Assembly: GCA_963724975.1 (NCBI GenBank)
Contig: CAVRXB010000008.1
Location: 1 to 64,000, forward strand
Reading direction: 5' to 3'
DNA length: 64,000 nucleotides
Origin: CAIWHR01 sp963724975
Lineage (GTDB): Bacteria > Pseudomonadota > Gammaproteobacteria > Burkholderiales > Casimicrobiaceae
The notes under the pieces are model-generated. The model was not told the origin of the DNA. It saw only the letters and a list, made by a program, of their open reading frames with translations, and did not search any database. Position 1 is the first letter of the stretch. Every line of letters begins with the position of its first letter. Made by a program: the position numbers and the translations under genes. Below are positions 43,485 through 54,104 of this stretch, piece by piece.

Positions 43485-44468
43485 ATGATCGACGGCCGCA
43501 GGATCGCGGTGGTGATTCCGTGCTATCGCGTGCGTGACCGGATTCTCGGCGTGCTGAACCGGATCGGTCCGGAGGTCGATGCGATCTATGTCATCGACGA
43601 TGGCTCCCCCGATGAGGTGGGACAGCACGTTCGGGACAGCTGTCACGATCCGCGCGTCCGCATCATTCGCCACCAACAGAATGAGGGCGTAGGCGGCGCA
43701 ACGATGACCGGCTATCGGGCTGCGGCGCAGGACGCAATGGACATCGCGGTGAAGATCGACGGCGACGGCCAGATGGACCCGGTCCTCATCCCAAGCTTCG
43801 TCGCGCCGATCCTGGACGGACGGGCGGATTACACGAAGGGTAACCGGTTCTACGACCCGGAGGATCTGAAGGGCATGCCAGCCATTCGGCTTATTGGCAA
43901 CGCCGTGCTGTCGTTCATGAGCAAGGCGTCGTCCGGCTACTGGAACATCTTCGATCCGACCAACGGCTACACGGCGATCCGTGTGTCAGTTGTCGACTAT
44001 CTGCCCCTGGACAAGATCAGCCGCCGCTATTTCGTCGAAAACGATCTGCTGTTTCGCCTCAACCTGCTGCGCTGCCGTGTCCTCGACATTCCGATGACCG
44101 CGGTGTACGCGGGCGAGAAATCGAACCTGCGCATTGCCGCTGTCATCCTGCCATTCCTCGCGGGCCACCTGCGTAATTTCGGCAAGCGCATTGCCTACAA
44201 TTATTTTCTGCGCGATTTTTCGGTGGCCTCTCTGGAAATGGTCGTCGGTCTCGTCGCGACGGCATTCGGCGCAGTGTTCGGCGGCTATCACTGGATGCAA
44301 TCGAACGCGACCGGCATCCCGGCGACGTGCGGGACCGTGATGATCAGCGGGCTTTGTCTCATCGTCGGCATCGTGCTTCTGCTCTCGTGGATCAATTTCG
44401 ACGTGAACTCGGTGCCACGGGAGGCATTTCGCCCACTCACGCGCAAAGCCAATAAGGACATGGCTTGA
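43485..44468 (+). CDS. Family 2 glycosyltransferase, GtrB-like
   Basis: A 327-residue bactoprenol hexosyltransferase-like protein. The GT-A domain has VVIPCYRVRDRILGVLNRI, YVIDDGSPDEVG, and the DXD-type DGDGQMDP near residue 91; two C-terminal helices (VVGLVATAFGAVFGGYHW and GLCLIVGIVLLLSW) anchor it in the membrane. It would charge undecaprenyl phosphate with a sugar for GtrA to flip. Its stop overlaps the next start as TTGA. Confidence 0.85.
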   Translation: MIDGRRIAVVIPCYRVRDRILGVLNRIGPEVDAIYVIDDGSPDEVGQHVRDSCHDPRVRIIRHQQNEGVGGATMTGYRAAAQDAMDIAVKIDGDGQMDPVLIPSFVAPILDGRADYTKGNRFYDPEDLKGMPAIRLIGNAVLSFMSKASSGYWNIFDPTNGYTAIRVSVVDYLPLDKISRRYFVENDLLFRLNLLRCRVLDIPMTAVYAGEKSNLRIAAVILPFLAGHLRNFGKRIAYNYFLRDFSVASLEMVVGLVATAFGAVFGGYHWMQSNATGIPATCGTVMISGLCLIVGIVLLLSWINFDVNSVPREAFRPLTRKANKDMA

Positions 44469-45905
44469 CGGCACTCCGAGGACGGACGCCGGCAACAGCG
44501 ACGCCACCGACGGGGGAGCTCGTCGGTGTCGCGTTCGTCGCTCTTTCGCTATGCGCGCTGATGGTGCTGCATGCGCCGGGACACATGTCCTACGATTCGC
44601 TGGTCCAGCTCGATGAGGGATTCAACCGCAAATACTATTCCTGGAACCCGCCGAGCTTCTCTCTTTTCCTGGGCGAGACCTACGCCCTTTTCGGCAGCAC
44701 TGCGGGCGCTCTTCTTATCAGCCAGTTGCTCTTGCTGGTTGCCACGTACCGCTTGGTAGCCCCGCCCTCGGCGCCGGTTGCGCTGCGACTCTGTGCGTTC
44801 GTGTCGGTGCTTGCCGTTCCGATCGTCGTCATTTACGCAGGCATCCTCTGGAAGGACGTTTTCTTCGCGCACCTCGCACTCATGGGATTCGCCGTGCTCC
44901 AGCGAAACACGGTGGAGAGCCGGCATCTGTTCGCGAGCGCGCTGCTGCTGGGCGCCGCGGCGACGATACGCCAGCAAGGGGTGGTTCTGCTCGTGCCGCT
45001 TCTCGGTTACGCGCTGTGGATTGCGAGGATTGGCGCTGGAGGCCGCACGACGACGCGGTGGCGGCTGTCCCTGGTTGCGCTGGCCGGATTTTTCGCTGCC
45101 TACGCGCTGATCAATACGATCGTCAGGACCACCGCCGTCGACCTGCCCGGCAAGCCCTACGAAACCGCGATGCATCTGATTCAGTATTACGACATCGCTG
45201 GCATCGACGTACCGGGAGCCGGAAATACCGCTCGATGATTTCGCGGCATTACCCGATTTCGACCGCGGCCAATTTCTTCGCGTTGTCCGTCGGGGTTACG
45301 ACCCGGAGCGTATCGACTACTTGGAACCAGCCGAGAAGACCTTCGCCTTCAAACTTGGCCCGGAGGGCGACCGATTGGTCGGCCGCCAATGGCTATCGCT
45401 GGTGATTCAAAGTCCGCTGACTTACCTGGCGCACAGGGCGGCTGTCTTCAGCTGGATGCTCGGCAGGCACGATCCAACGAAGTGCGCGCCTTATATCGAC
45501 CTTGTTTCGAGCGATCCGCCCGGCGTTGCGGAGCGGTATGGCCTGAAGCCGGGATTTCATCCGATCGCGAGCAGGTTTACGCGCACTATGTCGTCGGATA
45601 CCTTTCGTCCCTGGCTGTTCCTGGCGGGCGGCGCGCTGGCGATCGTCGCGCTGCTGCTCTGGCGCTTGCGGCAATCGCGGCAGCTCGACCGCCGCGATTC
45701 CGCCGCCGCGTCGCGCGACGTCATCCCGGCTCTTTACTTGGCCGGATTGCTTTATGCGCTGGTCCACTTCAATGTCGGTATCGCCTGCGATTTCCGTTAT
45801 CTGTATTTCCCGGTCGTGGCGTCGATCATCACGATGGCACACATTTTCTGGGAGGGCTTCGCGGCCGTGTTCGCGTCGCGCGGAGCGCAAAGGGCCGCCG
45901 GCTGA
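44465..45905 (+). CDS. Multi-pass membrane protein, GT-C-like, frame-shifted
   Basis: Probably the transferase or modifying partner of the gtrA-gtrB cassette. The first part (44465-45238, TTG start sharing TTGA with the upstream stop) has a signal-anchor, a MSYDSLVQLDEGF motif and several helices, ending GIDVPGAGNTAR. The second (45321-45905 as read from an internal start) continues from EPEIPLDDFAALPDFDRGQFLRVV at 45216 in another frame and has at least two further helices. The join lies near 45206-45216. The full protein would be about 479 residues. Fold and substrate are unclear; the GT-C label rests on helix layout and context. Confidence 0.6.
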
Positions 45906-45986
45906 CGCGCCGGCGATGTTTCCGCGTGGCGGAACGGGTGGCTATCTGAGGCACAATGCGACGCTCCTCCGTCCGCTCGTCCCGTG

Positions 45987-47507
45987 ATGCCCGCCTTGAT
46001 GCTTCGCCCCGGTTCGCTCACTCTCGCCGACCTCCGGCTCCTGTGGACGGCGCCGCGGCCGCTTGCGCTCGACGCTAGCGCAAAGTCCGGGGTCGATGCG
46101 ACAGCGGAAACCGTGCGGCGCATCGTCGCCGCAGGAAAAACCGTCTATGGGGTCAATACCGGCTTCGGATTGCTTGCGCGCACCAGGATCGACGATGCGC
46201 GCCTCGCGGAGCTGCAGCGCGCTCTGGTGCTCTCGCATTCGGCGGGCACGGGCGCGTTGCTCGAAGACAGCGTCGTGCGCCTCATACTCGCGTTGAAGGC
46301 GGCCTCGCTTGCGCGCGGGAATTCGGGCCTGCGCTGGAGCGTGATCGAGGCGCTGGTCGCGCTCGCGAATTCGCGGATCGTTCCGTGCATTCCGTCGCAG
46401 GGCTCGGTGGGCGCATCGGGCGATCTCGCACCGCTCGCGCATCTCGCGTCCGTGCTGATCGGCGAAGGTGAAGCGACCGTCGGCGGCGGGATCGTGCGGG
46501 CACGGGAAGCGCTCGCGGAGGCGGGATTGCAGCCCGTCGTCCTCGGGCCAAAGGAGGGATTGGCGCTCCTCAATGGCACCCAGGTGTCGACCGCACTCGC
46601 GCTCGCGGGATTGTTCGCGGCCGAGCGGGCAATGGCTGCCGCCTTTGTGGCCGGTGCGCTTTCGGTCGACGCGTGTCTCGGCAGCGACACGCCATTCGAT
46701 GCGCGAATTCATGCGGTGCGTGGTCACCGCGGGCAGGCGACCGCCGCGGCTCTTTATCGCGCGCTTCTCGCTGGCAGCGAGATCCGCGATTCGCACAAGG
46801 ATTGCCCGCGCGTGCAGGATCCGTACAGCCTGCGCTGCCAACCGCAGGTGATGGGAGCGTGCCTCGACCAGATGCGGCATGCTGGCGACGTGCTGCTGAC
46901 GGAGGCGAATGCAGTGTCCGACAATCCGCTCGTGTTTGCGGACACGGACGAAATTCTTTCCGGCGGCAATTTTCACGCCGAGCCCGTTGCGTTCGCGGCG
47001 GACAATCTGGCGATCGCGATCGCCGAAATCGGCGCCATGTCCGAGCGCCGAATCGCGCTGATGATGGACACGAACCTGTCGGGCCTGCCGCCGTTCCTGG
47101 TCGAGGAGGGCGGCGTGAACTCCGGGTTCATGATCGCGCAGGTGACCGCCGCGGCGCTCGCGTCGGAAAACAAATCGCTCGCCCATCCGGCTTCGGTCGA
47201 CTCGCTGCCAACGTCCGCCAACCAGGAGGATCACGTCAGCATGGCGACGTTCGCCGCCCGCCGACTGACGCCCATGGCGGCCAACACGGCGCGAATCGTG
47301 GCGATAGAGTTACTCGCCGCAGCGCAAGGCGTCGACCTTCGCCGCCCGCTGAAGACGTCGGCGACGCTCGGGGAGGTCATGGCGGCGATCCGTGCGGAAG
47401 TGCCGTTCTGGGATCGTGACCGTGCATTCGCGCCGGACCTGGAAGCGATACGCCGCCGGGTCGAAGCCGGCGATTTTGTATCGTATGCCGAAGCGGCGAT
47501 CGCGTGA
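45987..47507 (+). CDS. hutH: Histidine ammonia-lyase
   Basis: Converts L-histidine to trans-urocanate using an MIO cofactor formed from Ala-Ser-Gly. The MIO triad is ASG in SQGSVGASGDLAPLAHLA (at residues 143-145 when read from the ATG). GVNTGFG and YSLRCQPQVMGACLDQ are also family motifs, and SANQEDHVSM lies near the C-terminus. The protein is 506 residues; a GTG three bases earlier is equally plausible. It is followed by hutU, so the first two steps of the hut pathway are together; hutI and hutF/hutG are not in this window. Confidence 0.97.
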   Translation: MPALMLRPGSLTLADLRLLWTAPRPLALDASAKSGVDATAETVRRIVAAGKTVYGVNTGFGLLARTRIDDARLAELQRALVLSHSAGTGALLEDSVVRLILALKAASLARGNSGLRWSVIEALVALANSRIVPCIPSQGSVGASGDLAPLAHLASVLIGEGEATVGGGIVRAREALAEAGLQPVVLGPKEGLALLNGTQVSTALALAGLFAAERAMAAAFVAGALSVDACLGSDTPFDARIHAVRGHRGQATAAALYRALLAGSEIRDSHKDCPRVQDPYSLRCQPQVMGACLDQMRHAGDVLLTEANAVSDNPLVFADTDEILSGGNFHAEPVAFAADNLAIAIAEIGAMSERRIALMMDTNLSGLPPFLVEEGGVNSGFMIAQVTAAALASENKSLAHPASVDSLPTSANQEDHVSMATFAARRLTPMAANTARIVAIELLAAAQGVDLRRPLKTSATLGEVMAAIRAEVPFWDRDRAFAPDLEAIRRRVEAGDFVSYAEAAIA

Positions 47508-47568
47508 CGCGCGCCGGCGCGCGGCGCGATAATCGCATTTTTCGCACCATCTCTCGCGGAGGCCCGCC

Positions 47569-49278
<1,710 letters not shown>

Positions 49279-49284
49279 TCGAAG

Positions 49285-50027
49285 ATGAAGCGCGCGGTGC
49301 ACGCGTTCGCCTTTGTCGCGATTGGCGGCCACGTCGGCGATTGCCGCCGAGATTCACGTCCTGAGCGCCGCTGCCGTCAAGGGGCCGCTCGTGGAAACGG
49401 CGGCGGCGTTCGAGCGCGAAACGGGTCATCGTGTCGTCCTTGAATTCACGACGGCGGGAAAGGTCGACGCGAGAATCGCCGCTGGGGAGCGGCCGGATCT
49501 CGTGATCAATTCGCGAACCCGGCTCGATGCCCTGGTTGCAAAGGGGGCTCGCGCCGGAACGGTACAGGATCTTGGCATCGTGTCCGTTGGCGTTGCCGTG
49601 CGCGCCGGCGCGCAGCGGCCCGACGTGTCCAACGTCGATGCATTTCGTGCCGCGCTCATAGCGGCACAATCGGTGACCTACACCGATCCGGCCGCCGGTG
49701 GGTACCGCGGGCAGCTACTTCACCGCCGTGATCGAAAAACTGGGACTTACCGACGCGCTCGCCGGCAAGCGCCGTCTCGCCGCCGACGGACTCGATGTAA
49801 TGCGCAAGATCAAGAGCGGCGAGGTGGAGCTCGGCATTACGCAGGTCAGCGAGATCCTGCTCGTCGATCGCGCGACCTACGTAGGACCGTTGCCGCGATC
49901 GCTGCAATTGCGGACGATTTATTCGGTGTTCGTCCCGCTAACGGCCGATCCGGTCGATCGCGCATTCGTGTCCGCGCTGACGAGCGCTGCTGGACGCGCG
50001 CGATTCGACGCGGCGGGCTTCGAGTGA
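49285..50027 (+). CDS. ModA-like periplasmic substrate-binding protein, with two frame breaks
   Basis: A secreted solute-binding protein of the ModA/sulfate-binding type: HVLSAAAVKGPLVETAAAFERETGHRVVLEFTTAGKV, RPDLVINSRTRLDALV and, after a break, GSYFTAVIEKLGL and ITQVSEILLVDRATYVGPLP. Literal frames run 49313-50074 and 49698-50027. Start at ATG 49285, skip the A at 49321 to obtain the signal AFVALAATSAIAAE, then skip a G near 49701 so that DPAAGG continues with TAGSYF, giving the stop at 50027. It is an orphan: no permease or ATPase is adjacent, and it lies six bases after hutU. The ligand is unknown. Confidence 0.72.
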
Positions 50028-50420
50028 GTCAGGAGCTGGTCGGACTTACTTTCGCGGTTAGGCCTCGGCGCTGAGGTCGAGTGGCCCAAGAATGGCTGCT
50101 AGCGGCCAGAAGCCGCCCTTCTGTCTCCACTGCAAGTTCATCGGATGGCGGCCGCTGCGATCCTCCTGCTTGATCATGTGCAACACGCTTCGCATCGGGC
50201 ACGCGTAGGCTGCAAAGAAGAGCGCGCTGCCCAAGAGGGCATGGGCTCCGTCTACTGGTACCGCTCTGGCCCGACGCCCGGTGGCAAGGCATAGGCCGAT
50301 CGCAGCCGAACGTGGGAGAGGGGAAGATTGCCGAGAAGCACGCGTGTTGCCTCGCATTGTGCAAACTCTGGCGAGAGGAGCAGAGCATGAAGTCACACGC
50401 AACCACGCACGTCGCCGAAG
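50028..50420. other. Noncoding or degenerate interval, no recognised gene
   Basis: Open frames here are short, in both directions, and show no family similarity I recognise. An ATG at 50387 with a fair GAGGAG just upstream opens a 43-residue frame that overlaps the next gene in a different frame. It marks the start of the accessory stretch that follows. Confidence 0.5.
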
Positions 50421-51656
50421 ATGGCAGAACCGTCCTCCACACAGAGGTTGAAGACTGGGGGGTTATCTCCCACGCGTTTGGCGCGGCTGCACGACAGCCT
50501 GCTCCGCCATGTGGATAGCGGTCGCTTGCCTGGCCTCGTCGCGGTCATCAGCCGGCGCGGCGCGGAGCACGTCGACGCCATCGGTACCCTAGCATTCGAC
50601 CGCACGGCGCCGATGCAGCGTGATTCGCTTTTCCGCTTGGCCTCGGTGACGAAGCCAATCACGGCGGTCGCCGCGATGATTCTCGTCGAGGAATGCAAGC
50701 TCAGGCTGGACGATCCTGTCGATGAATTCCTGCCGGAGCTGGCGAACCGGAAGGTTCTGCGGACAATCGACAGCGAGCTCGACGATACCGTGCCCGCGAA
50801 GCGCCCGATCACAGTGCGCGACCTGCTGACGTTTCGCTCGGGGTACGGCGAAGTGGCGTTCATCTCGCCGATGTGCCCGCTTCAGGGGGCGCTGATCCAA
50901 GCTCGCCTGCCGCTGAGCACATTCATCTTCCCGGGGACTCCCGACGAATTCATGCAGTGCCTCGGCCGCCTGCCGCTCGCCAATCAACCGGGCGAGCGCT
51001 GGCTGTATCACATGAGCGCCGAGATCCTAGGGGTTCTGATTGCCCGCGTTTCGGGCATGTCGCTGTCGGCCTTCATGCGTGAGCGAATCTTCGAGCCTCT
51101 CGGCATGAAAGACACCGGTTTCACGGTCCCGCAGGCACAGCTCGACCGGGTCGCGACCTGTTACCAGACGGATTTTTCAAGCGGCGAGATCACCGTACTC
51201 GAAGAGGCTCGCAACGACCTCCTCGCGTGTCCGTGCGTCTTCGAGTCGGGCGCCGGGGACCAACTCGTCTCCACCGCTGATGACCTGCTCGCGTTCGGCC
51301 GGATGATGTTGAACCGGGGCATATACGGTAAGGAGCGGATCCTGTCGCGGCTGTCGGTCGAGCTCATGACCACGGACCAAATGACGGCCGAGCAGAAGGC
51401 AGCGTCCCCGTTCTTCGAAAACTTCTGGGACTCGCGCGGCTGGGGGCTGGGCGTTTCGATTGTGACCCGGCGCGATGATGTGGCCGGCGTGCCCGGACGC
51501 TACGGCTGGGACGGAGCCTTTAGCACATCGTTGTACGTGGACCCGCACGAGGACATGGTCGGTGTCCTCATGGCGCAATGCCGTCCAGGAGCGCTGCGTC
51601 TGCCGCCAGTCGTGCTCGACTTCTGGACGTCCGTGTATCAGGCGATCGATGACTGA
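50421..51656 (+). CDS. Serine hydrolase, class C beta-lactamase family
   Basis: A 411-residue penicillin-binding-protein-like hydrolase. The nucleophile motif is SVTK (Ser75, Lys78) in FRLASVTKPITA; the second element is LYHMSAEILG (Tyr196), and the third GRYGWDGAF replaces the usual KTG. No signal peptide is visible, so it is likely cytoplasmic and acts on esters or peptides, as in EstB-like enzymes, rather than being a resistance beta-lactamase. The N-terminus is uncertain: a better ribosome-binding site precedes ATG 50387 in a different frame. Confidence 0.85.
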   Translation: MAEPSSTQRLKTGGLSPTRLARLHDSLLRHVDSGRLPGLVAVISRRGAEHVDAIGTLAFDRTAPMQRDSLFRLASVTKPITAVAAMILVEECKLRLDDPVDEFLPELANRKVLRTIDSELDDTVPAKRPITVRDLLTFRSGYGEVAFISPMCPLQGALIQARLPLSTFIFPGTPDEFMQCLGRLPLANQPGERWLYHMSAEILGVLIARVSGMSLSAFMRERIFEPLGMKDTGFTVPQAQLDRVATCYQTDFSSGEITVLEEARNDLLACPCVFESGAGDQLVSTADDLLAFGRMMLNRGIYGKERILSRLSVELMTTDQMTAEQKAASPFFENFWDSRGWGLGVSIVTRRDDVAGVPGRYGWDGAFSTSLYVDPHEDMVGVLMAQCRPGALRLPPVVLDFWTSVYQAIDD

Positions 51657-51710
51657 GCCTGAACGACACCGGCGCCCGACAGACGATCACTTTCGGCGGG
51701 CCGACATGTC

Positions 51711-51755
51711 GGCAATGGGTCGAAAAGTCGGTGTGACAGTCTGATATCGGCCAAT
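51711..51755 (+). repeat. Dispersed repeat, copy 1
   Basis: AATGGGTCGA at 51714 and GTGACAGTCTGATATCGGCC at 51733-51752 recur in the same order and orientation about 950 bases downstream. The second copy differs at one position over these 20 bases. The two copies flank the IS3 remnant and the cytochrome b561 gene. Confidence 0.7.
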
Positions 51756-51876
51756 GGCGGAAATTGGCGGGCGACGGATGCGGCAACGCTGGCTTTTGCG
51801 CCTGCGCTTGACCCGAGTTAGTTGCCCGACGCGGCGTGCGCTCAAGGAATGGGCCACTAGCGCGCTGCAGCGGACG

Positions 51877-51966
51877 ATGAAAGCAAAGCAGTTCAGCGAA
51901 GAGCAGAGCATTGCAGTGATGAAAGCGCGGAGGCCCGGGCCAAGACGAAGGATCTCTGCCGTCGGT
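51877..51966 (+). mobile_element. IS3-family transposase OrfA remnant
   Basis: From ATG 51877 the frame reads MKAKQFSEEQSIAVMK, the standard start of IS3-family OrfA (HTH transposase). One frame step at about 51925 then gives AEARAKTKDLCRR, the continuation of the family HTH, ending at a stop where the HGIS motif should follow. Only about 30 codons remain; no OrfB, and no terminal inverted repeats were seen. It is a decayed fragment. Confidence 0.7.
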
Positions 51967-51985
51967 GACGGAGTGGCGCCATATA

Positions 51986-52582
51986 ATGGATTCGTCAATG
52001 CGCAACGAATTGAAGCAACGCACTGTAGTGCGCTACGGGCGTGTCGCGCAGACCTTCCACTGGGTCACTGCGATCCTGGTCGTCGCTGCGTACACCTACG
52101 GGCCGGGAGGCTCCGAGCTGCGCGTGTATTCGCCAGCGCGCGATTTCGATCGCCAGCTCCACGAGACGCTGGGCATGTGTGTATTTGCACTCGTCGTTAT
52201 GCGCGTGCTGTGGCGGACCATCGACCTGCACCCGGACCCTCCTCAGGTTCCGCGCTGGATGGGCGTCGCGGCGAAGGCCGTGCACTACGCGCTCTATCTT
52301 CTACTTTTTTCCCTCCCGGTGACCGCGATCACCGGTGCTTGGCTGGAGGGTCATCCGGTGACGCTTCTCGCGGGCGTCGAGATTCCTCCGCTCTTGGCGC
52401 TTTCCCACGACCTGGGAGCAACAATCGCGACGGTGCATACGTGGCTCGGTGACGCGACACTATGGATTGCAGGCATCCATGCTCTCGCCGCGCTCTACCA
52501 CCACATCGCCCTCAAGGACGGCGTGCTTGCCTCCATGCTTCCGCGCGGGTTTCCTTTGGGCGGTAGGAGACCGAACCGATAG
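51986..52582 (+). CDS. Cytochrome b561 family protein
   Basis: A 198-residue inner-membrane dihaem cytochrome of the bacterial b561 type with four helices. Candidate haem histidines lie in TFHWVTAIL, RQLHETLGM, AVHYALYLLL and VHTWLGDATLWIAGIHALAALYHH. It passes electrons between quinol and a partner such as a dehydrogenase or a catalase-like protein. I chose Met at 51986; 51965 and 51998 are alternatives. The gene sits alone between two copies of a dispersed repeat, immediately after a transposase fragment. Confidence 0.85.
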   Translation: MDSSMRNELKQRTVVRYGRVAQTFHWVTAILVVAAYTYGPGGSELRVYSPARDFDRQLHETLGMCVFALVVMRVLWRTIDLHPDPPQVPRWMGVAAKAVHYALYLLLFSLPVTAITGAWLEGHPVTLLAGVEIPPLLALSHDLGATIATVHTWLGDATLWIAGIHALAALYHHIALKDGVLASMLPRGFPLGGRRPNR

Positions 52583-52630
52583 CTGCTGCAGACGAGATGA
52601 AGCCGACGGCGCATGACACCTTGTGCGCTC

Positions 52631-52707
52631 CTGACTGTCCGCTATCAGAAGCAGCGACTGTCCGAAATGGGTCGATAGCAATCGTTTGTGACAGTCTGCT
52701 ATCGGCC
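52631..52707 (+). repeat. Dispersed repeat, copy 2
   Basis: Contains CTGACTGTCCGCTATCAG, AATGGGTCGATAGC and GTGACAGTCTGCTATCGGCC (52688-52707), the last matching copy 1 at 19 of 20 positions. The internal CTGTCCG motif is repeated twice. I saw these shared words by eye only; a full alignment was not made. Confidence 0.65.
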
Positions 52708-52712
52708 TATTC

Positions 52713-52846
52713 TGTTGAAAAACTCGAATGCTCCGCGTTCGTGGACGACGAGCGAAAACGTCGACCTCTAGAACGATCAGGATCCATCGTCACTCGGGTG
52801 ATGACCCCGAAAACATCGCGGCACATGACATCGAAGAGTTTTTCAC
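52713..52846. mobile_element. Short inverted-repeat element (MITE-like)
   Basis: GTTGAAAAACTCGAATG-type sequence at 52713-52730 is matched in reverse complement by CATCGAAGAGTTTTTCACC at 52829-52846, giving terminal repeats sharing TGAAAAACTC around about 100 bases without a gene. The ends GTTGAAAAACTC resemble the terminal repeats of several IS families. Hence a non-autonomous element or IS remnant. Confidence 0.5.
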
Positions 52847-53032
52847 CAGGGGGCGGTCAGCGATGCCGCGAAAATTGCCCGCAGGCGTCGTCGCTGGTTC
52901 AGCAGAATGCTGCGATGCCTGCCCGTCGAGCCAGTGAACGGGAATCACCGACCCCCGATGACATACGCCGTGCGCGAGATGCTCAGCTAAGCGAAAAAGC
53001 GCCTGCGCATGCTCGCGGTTTGTTCGGATTGG

Positions 53033-53515
53033 CTAGAATTTGCACTGTGGCGCGAGCGCCGGGAGCTCGCCGCGGAACGGGAGGCTCACCGGAGCGATGA
53101 AGACGGTCACGTCCTTGGCCGGCGCTCCGGATTCATTGCGCCCGATATGCCCGCGACCGGTGTCAACGTAGCCCTCACCCTTTGAGACGACCTTCGGCGT
53201 ACAGGTCGGATCGTCGCTCTCGTAGAACGTCACCTTCCCTTCAAGGACAGTGATGAAGACTGGACCCGGATGCGAATGCCATCCAGTCGAACTTCCCGGC
53301 GCGTAGTCGTGGGTTCGCACCACGATGTCAACCGGACGCTTGGCGTCGGCCGAGAACTCGATCAAACGGGGGTCCGCTTGTATATTGAACGCGCTGTAGG
53401 TGCCTCGGCCGATGAGGGTTGGCGTGACCCCTGTCGGCGGGTCGGCCCTCGTCGTTGCGACCGTCCCGAAGACAAGCAGGCAGACTGCAGCCGACGTTGC
53501 CAAGTTTGTTTTCAC
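53033..53515 (-). CDS. Secreted cupin-domain protein
   Basis: A 160-residue periplasmic protein. The N-terminal signal (NLATSAAVCLLVFGTVATTRA) is followed by a single cupin domain: GWHSHPGPVFITVLEGKVTFYE holds the two metal-ligand histidines and a glutamate nearby, and VDTGRGHIGRNES the next histidine. A disulfide is possible between the two Cys at DDPTCTPK and APQCKF. It may bind a metal and a small ligand; the function is unknown. Next to a second minus-strand gene of unknown function. Confidence 0.8.
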   Translation of the reverse strand: MKTNLATSAAVCLLVFGTVATTRADPPTGVTPTLIGRGTYSAFNIQADPRLIEFSADAKRPVDIVVRTHDYAPGSSTGWHSHPGPVFITVLEGKVTFYESDDPTCTPKVVSKGEGYVDTGRGHIGRNESGAPAKDVTVFIAPVSLPFRGELPALAPQCKF

Positions 53516-53531
53516 GTTCTCTCCCTTCTGG

Positions 53532-53825
53532 CTAGGTCAATTCGTTTATCGCACTCTTGATCGCCACGCCCACCAACTGTCGGTCGTCTTCGGTATCTCC
53601 CATTACGGTATCCCAATGCAGACGCACGTAAGCAGACCTGTGCTTGCTCTTCAGGACCAGCGTCTGTACGCCGCGTTGTTGGCCGAAAGCGTAGTCCGTG
53701 GCGTAGCCAAGAAGGTCTTGCACGCCGGCCTGCCACATTCCCGCTTGGACCGCATCGATGACCGCAGCCATGCGTCGGTGGAATTCCCGAGGCACGTCGA
53801 CCGTAAGTGACTCTTTCTCGATCAT
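53532..53825 (-). CDS. Hypothetical protein
   Basis: A 97-residue protein starting MIEKESLTVDVPREFHRRMAA; the open frame continues upstream to 54080 (182 residues), with a Met at 53993 also possible. The extension is Arg/Pro-rich and includes CTACRSCF, so I prefer the shorter form, though no ribosome-binding site decides it. The C-terminal part (VRLHWDTVMGDTEDDRQLVGVAIKSAIN) looks structured. I do not recognise the family. It lies 16 bases upstream of the cupin gene and may be co-transcribed. Confidence 0.5.
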   Translation of the reverse strand: MIEKESLTVDVPREFHRRMAAVIDAVQAGMWQAGVQDLLGYATDYAFGQQRGVQTLVLKSKHRSAYVRLHWDTVMGDTEDDRQLVGVAIKSAINELT

Positions 53826-54104
53826 GGGTCCGTGCGTTAACGGCGCAATCGAAGCGACTGGCTCAACCTTGCCGGTCGGATGCCGATGGCGAGTCAATTC
53901 GACAAAGCACGAGCGACATGCTGTGCAATCTGCCTTGAGACCTGACGGCAGGATGGATGGCTTCGTCTTCGCCGTCCGTGCGGTGGCGAACATTACGGCT
54001 GACCGGCGCGCCAACACGACCGGCGAGCGGCCGCGCGCACCGCGGATTGGCTCAGCGCGTCGACCCAGCGCCTGAACCAACTAGGCTCGCCCTATGGCCC
54101 GCGC

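Noticed and set aside
47508..47523. A terminator or operator at the 16-bp GC palindrome between hutH and hutU
   Set aside because: There is no loop or U-tract, and it does not resemble a known HutC site; kept only as a note in the hutU entry.
50058..50402. A minus-strand ORF of 114 codons between the binding protein and the serine hydrolase
   Set aside because: No family features, no clear ribosome-binding site, and two frames compete for the same DNA.
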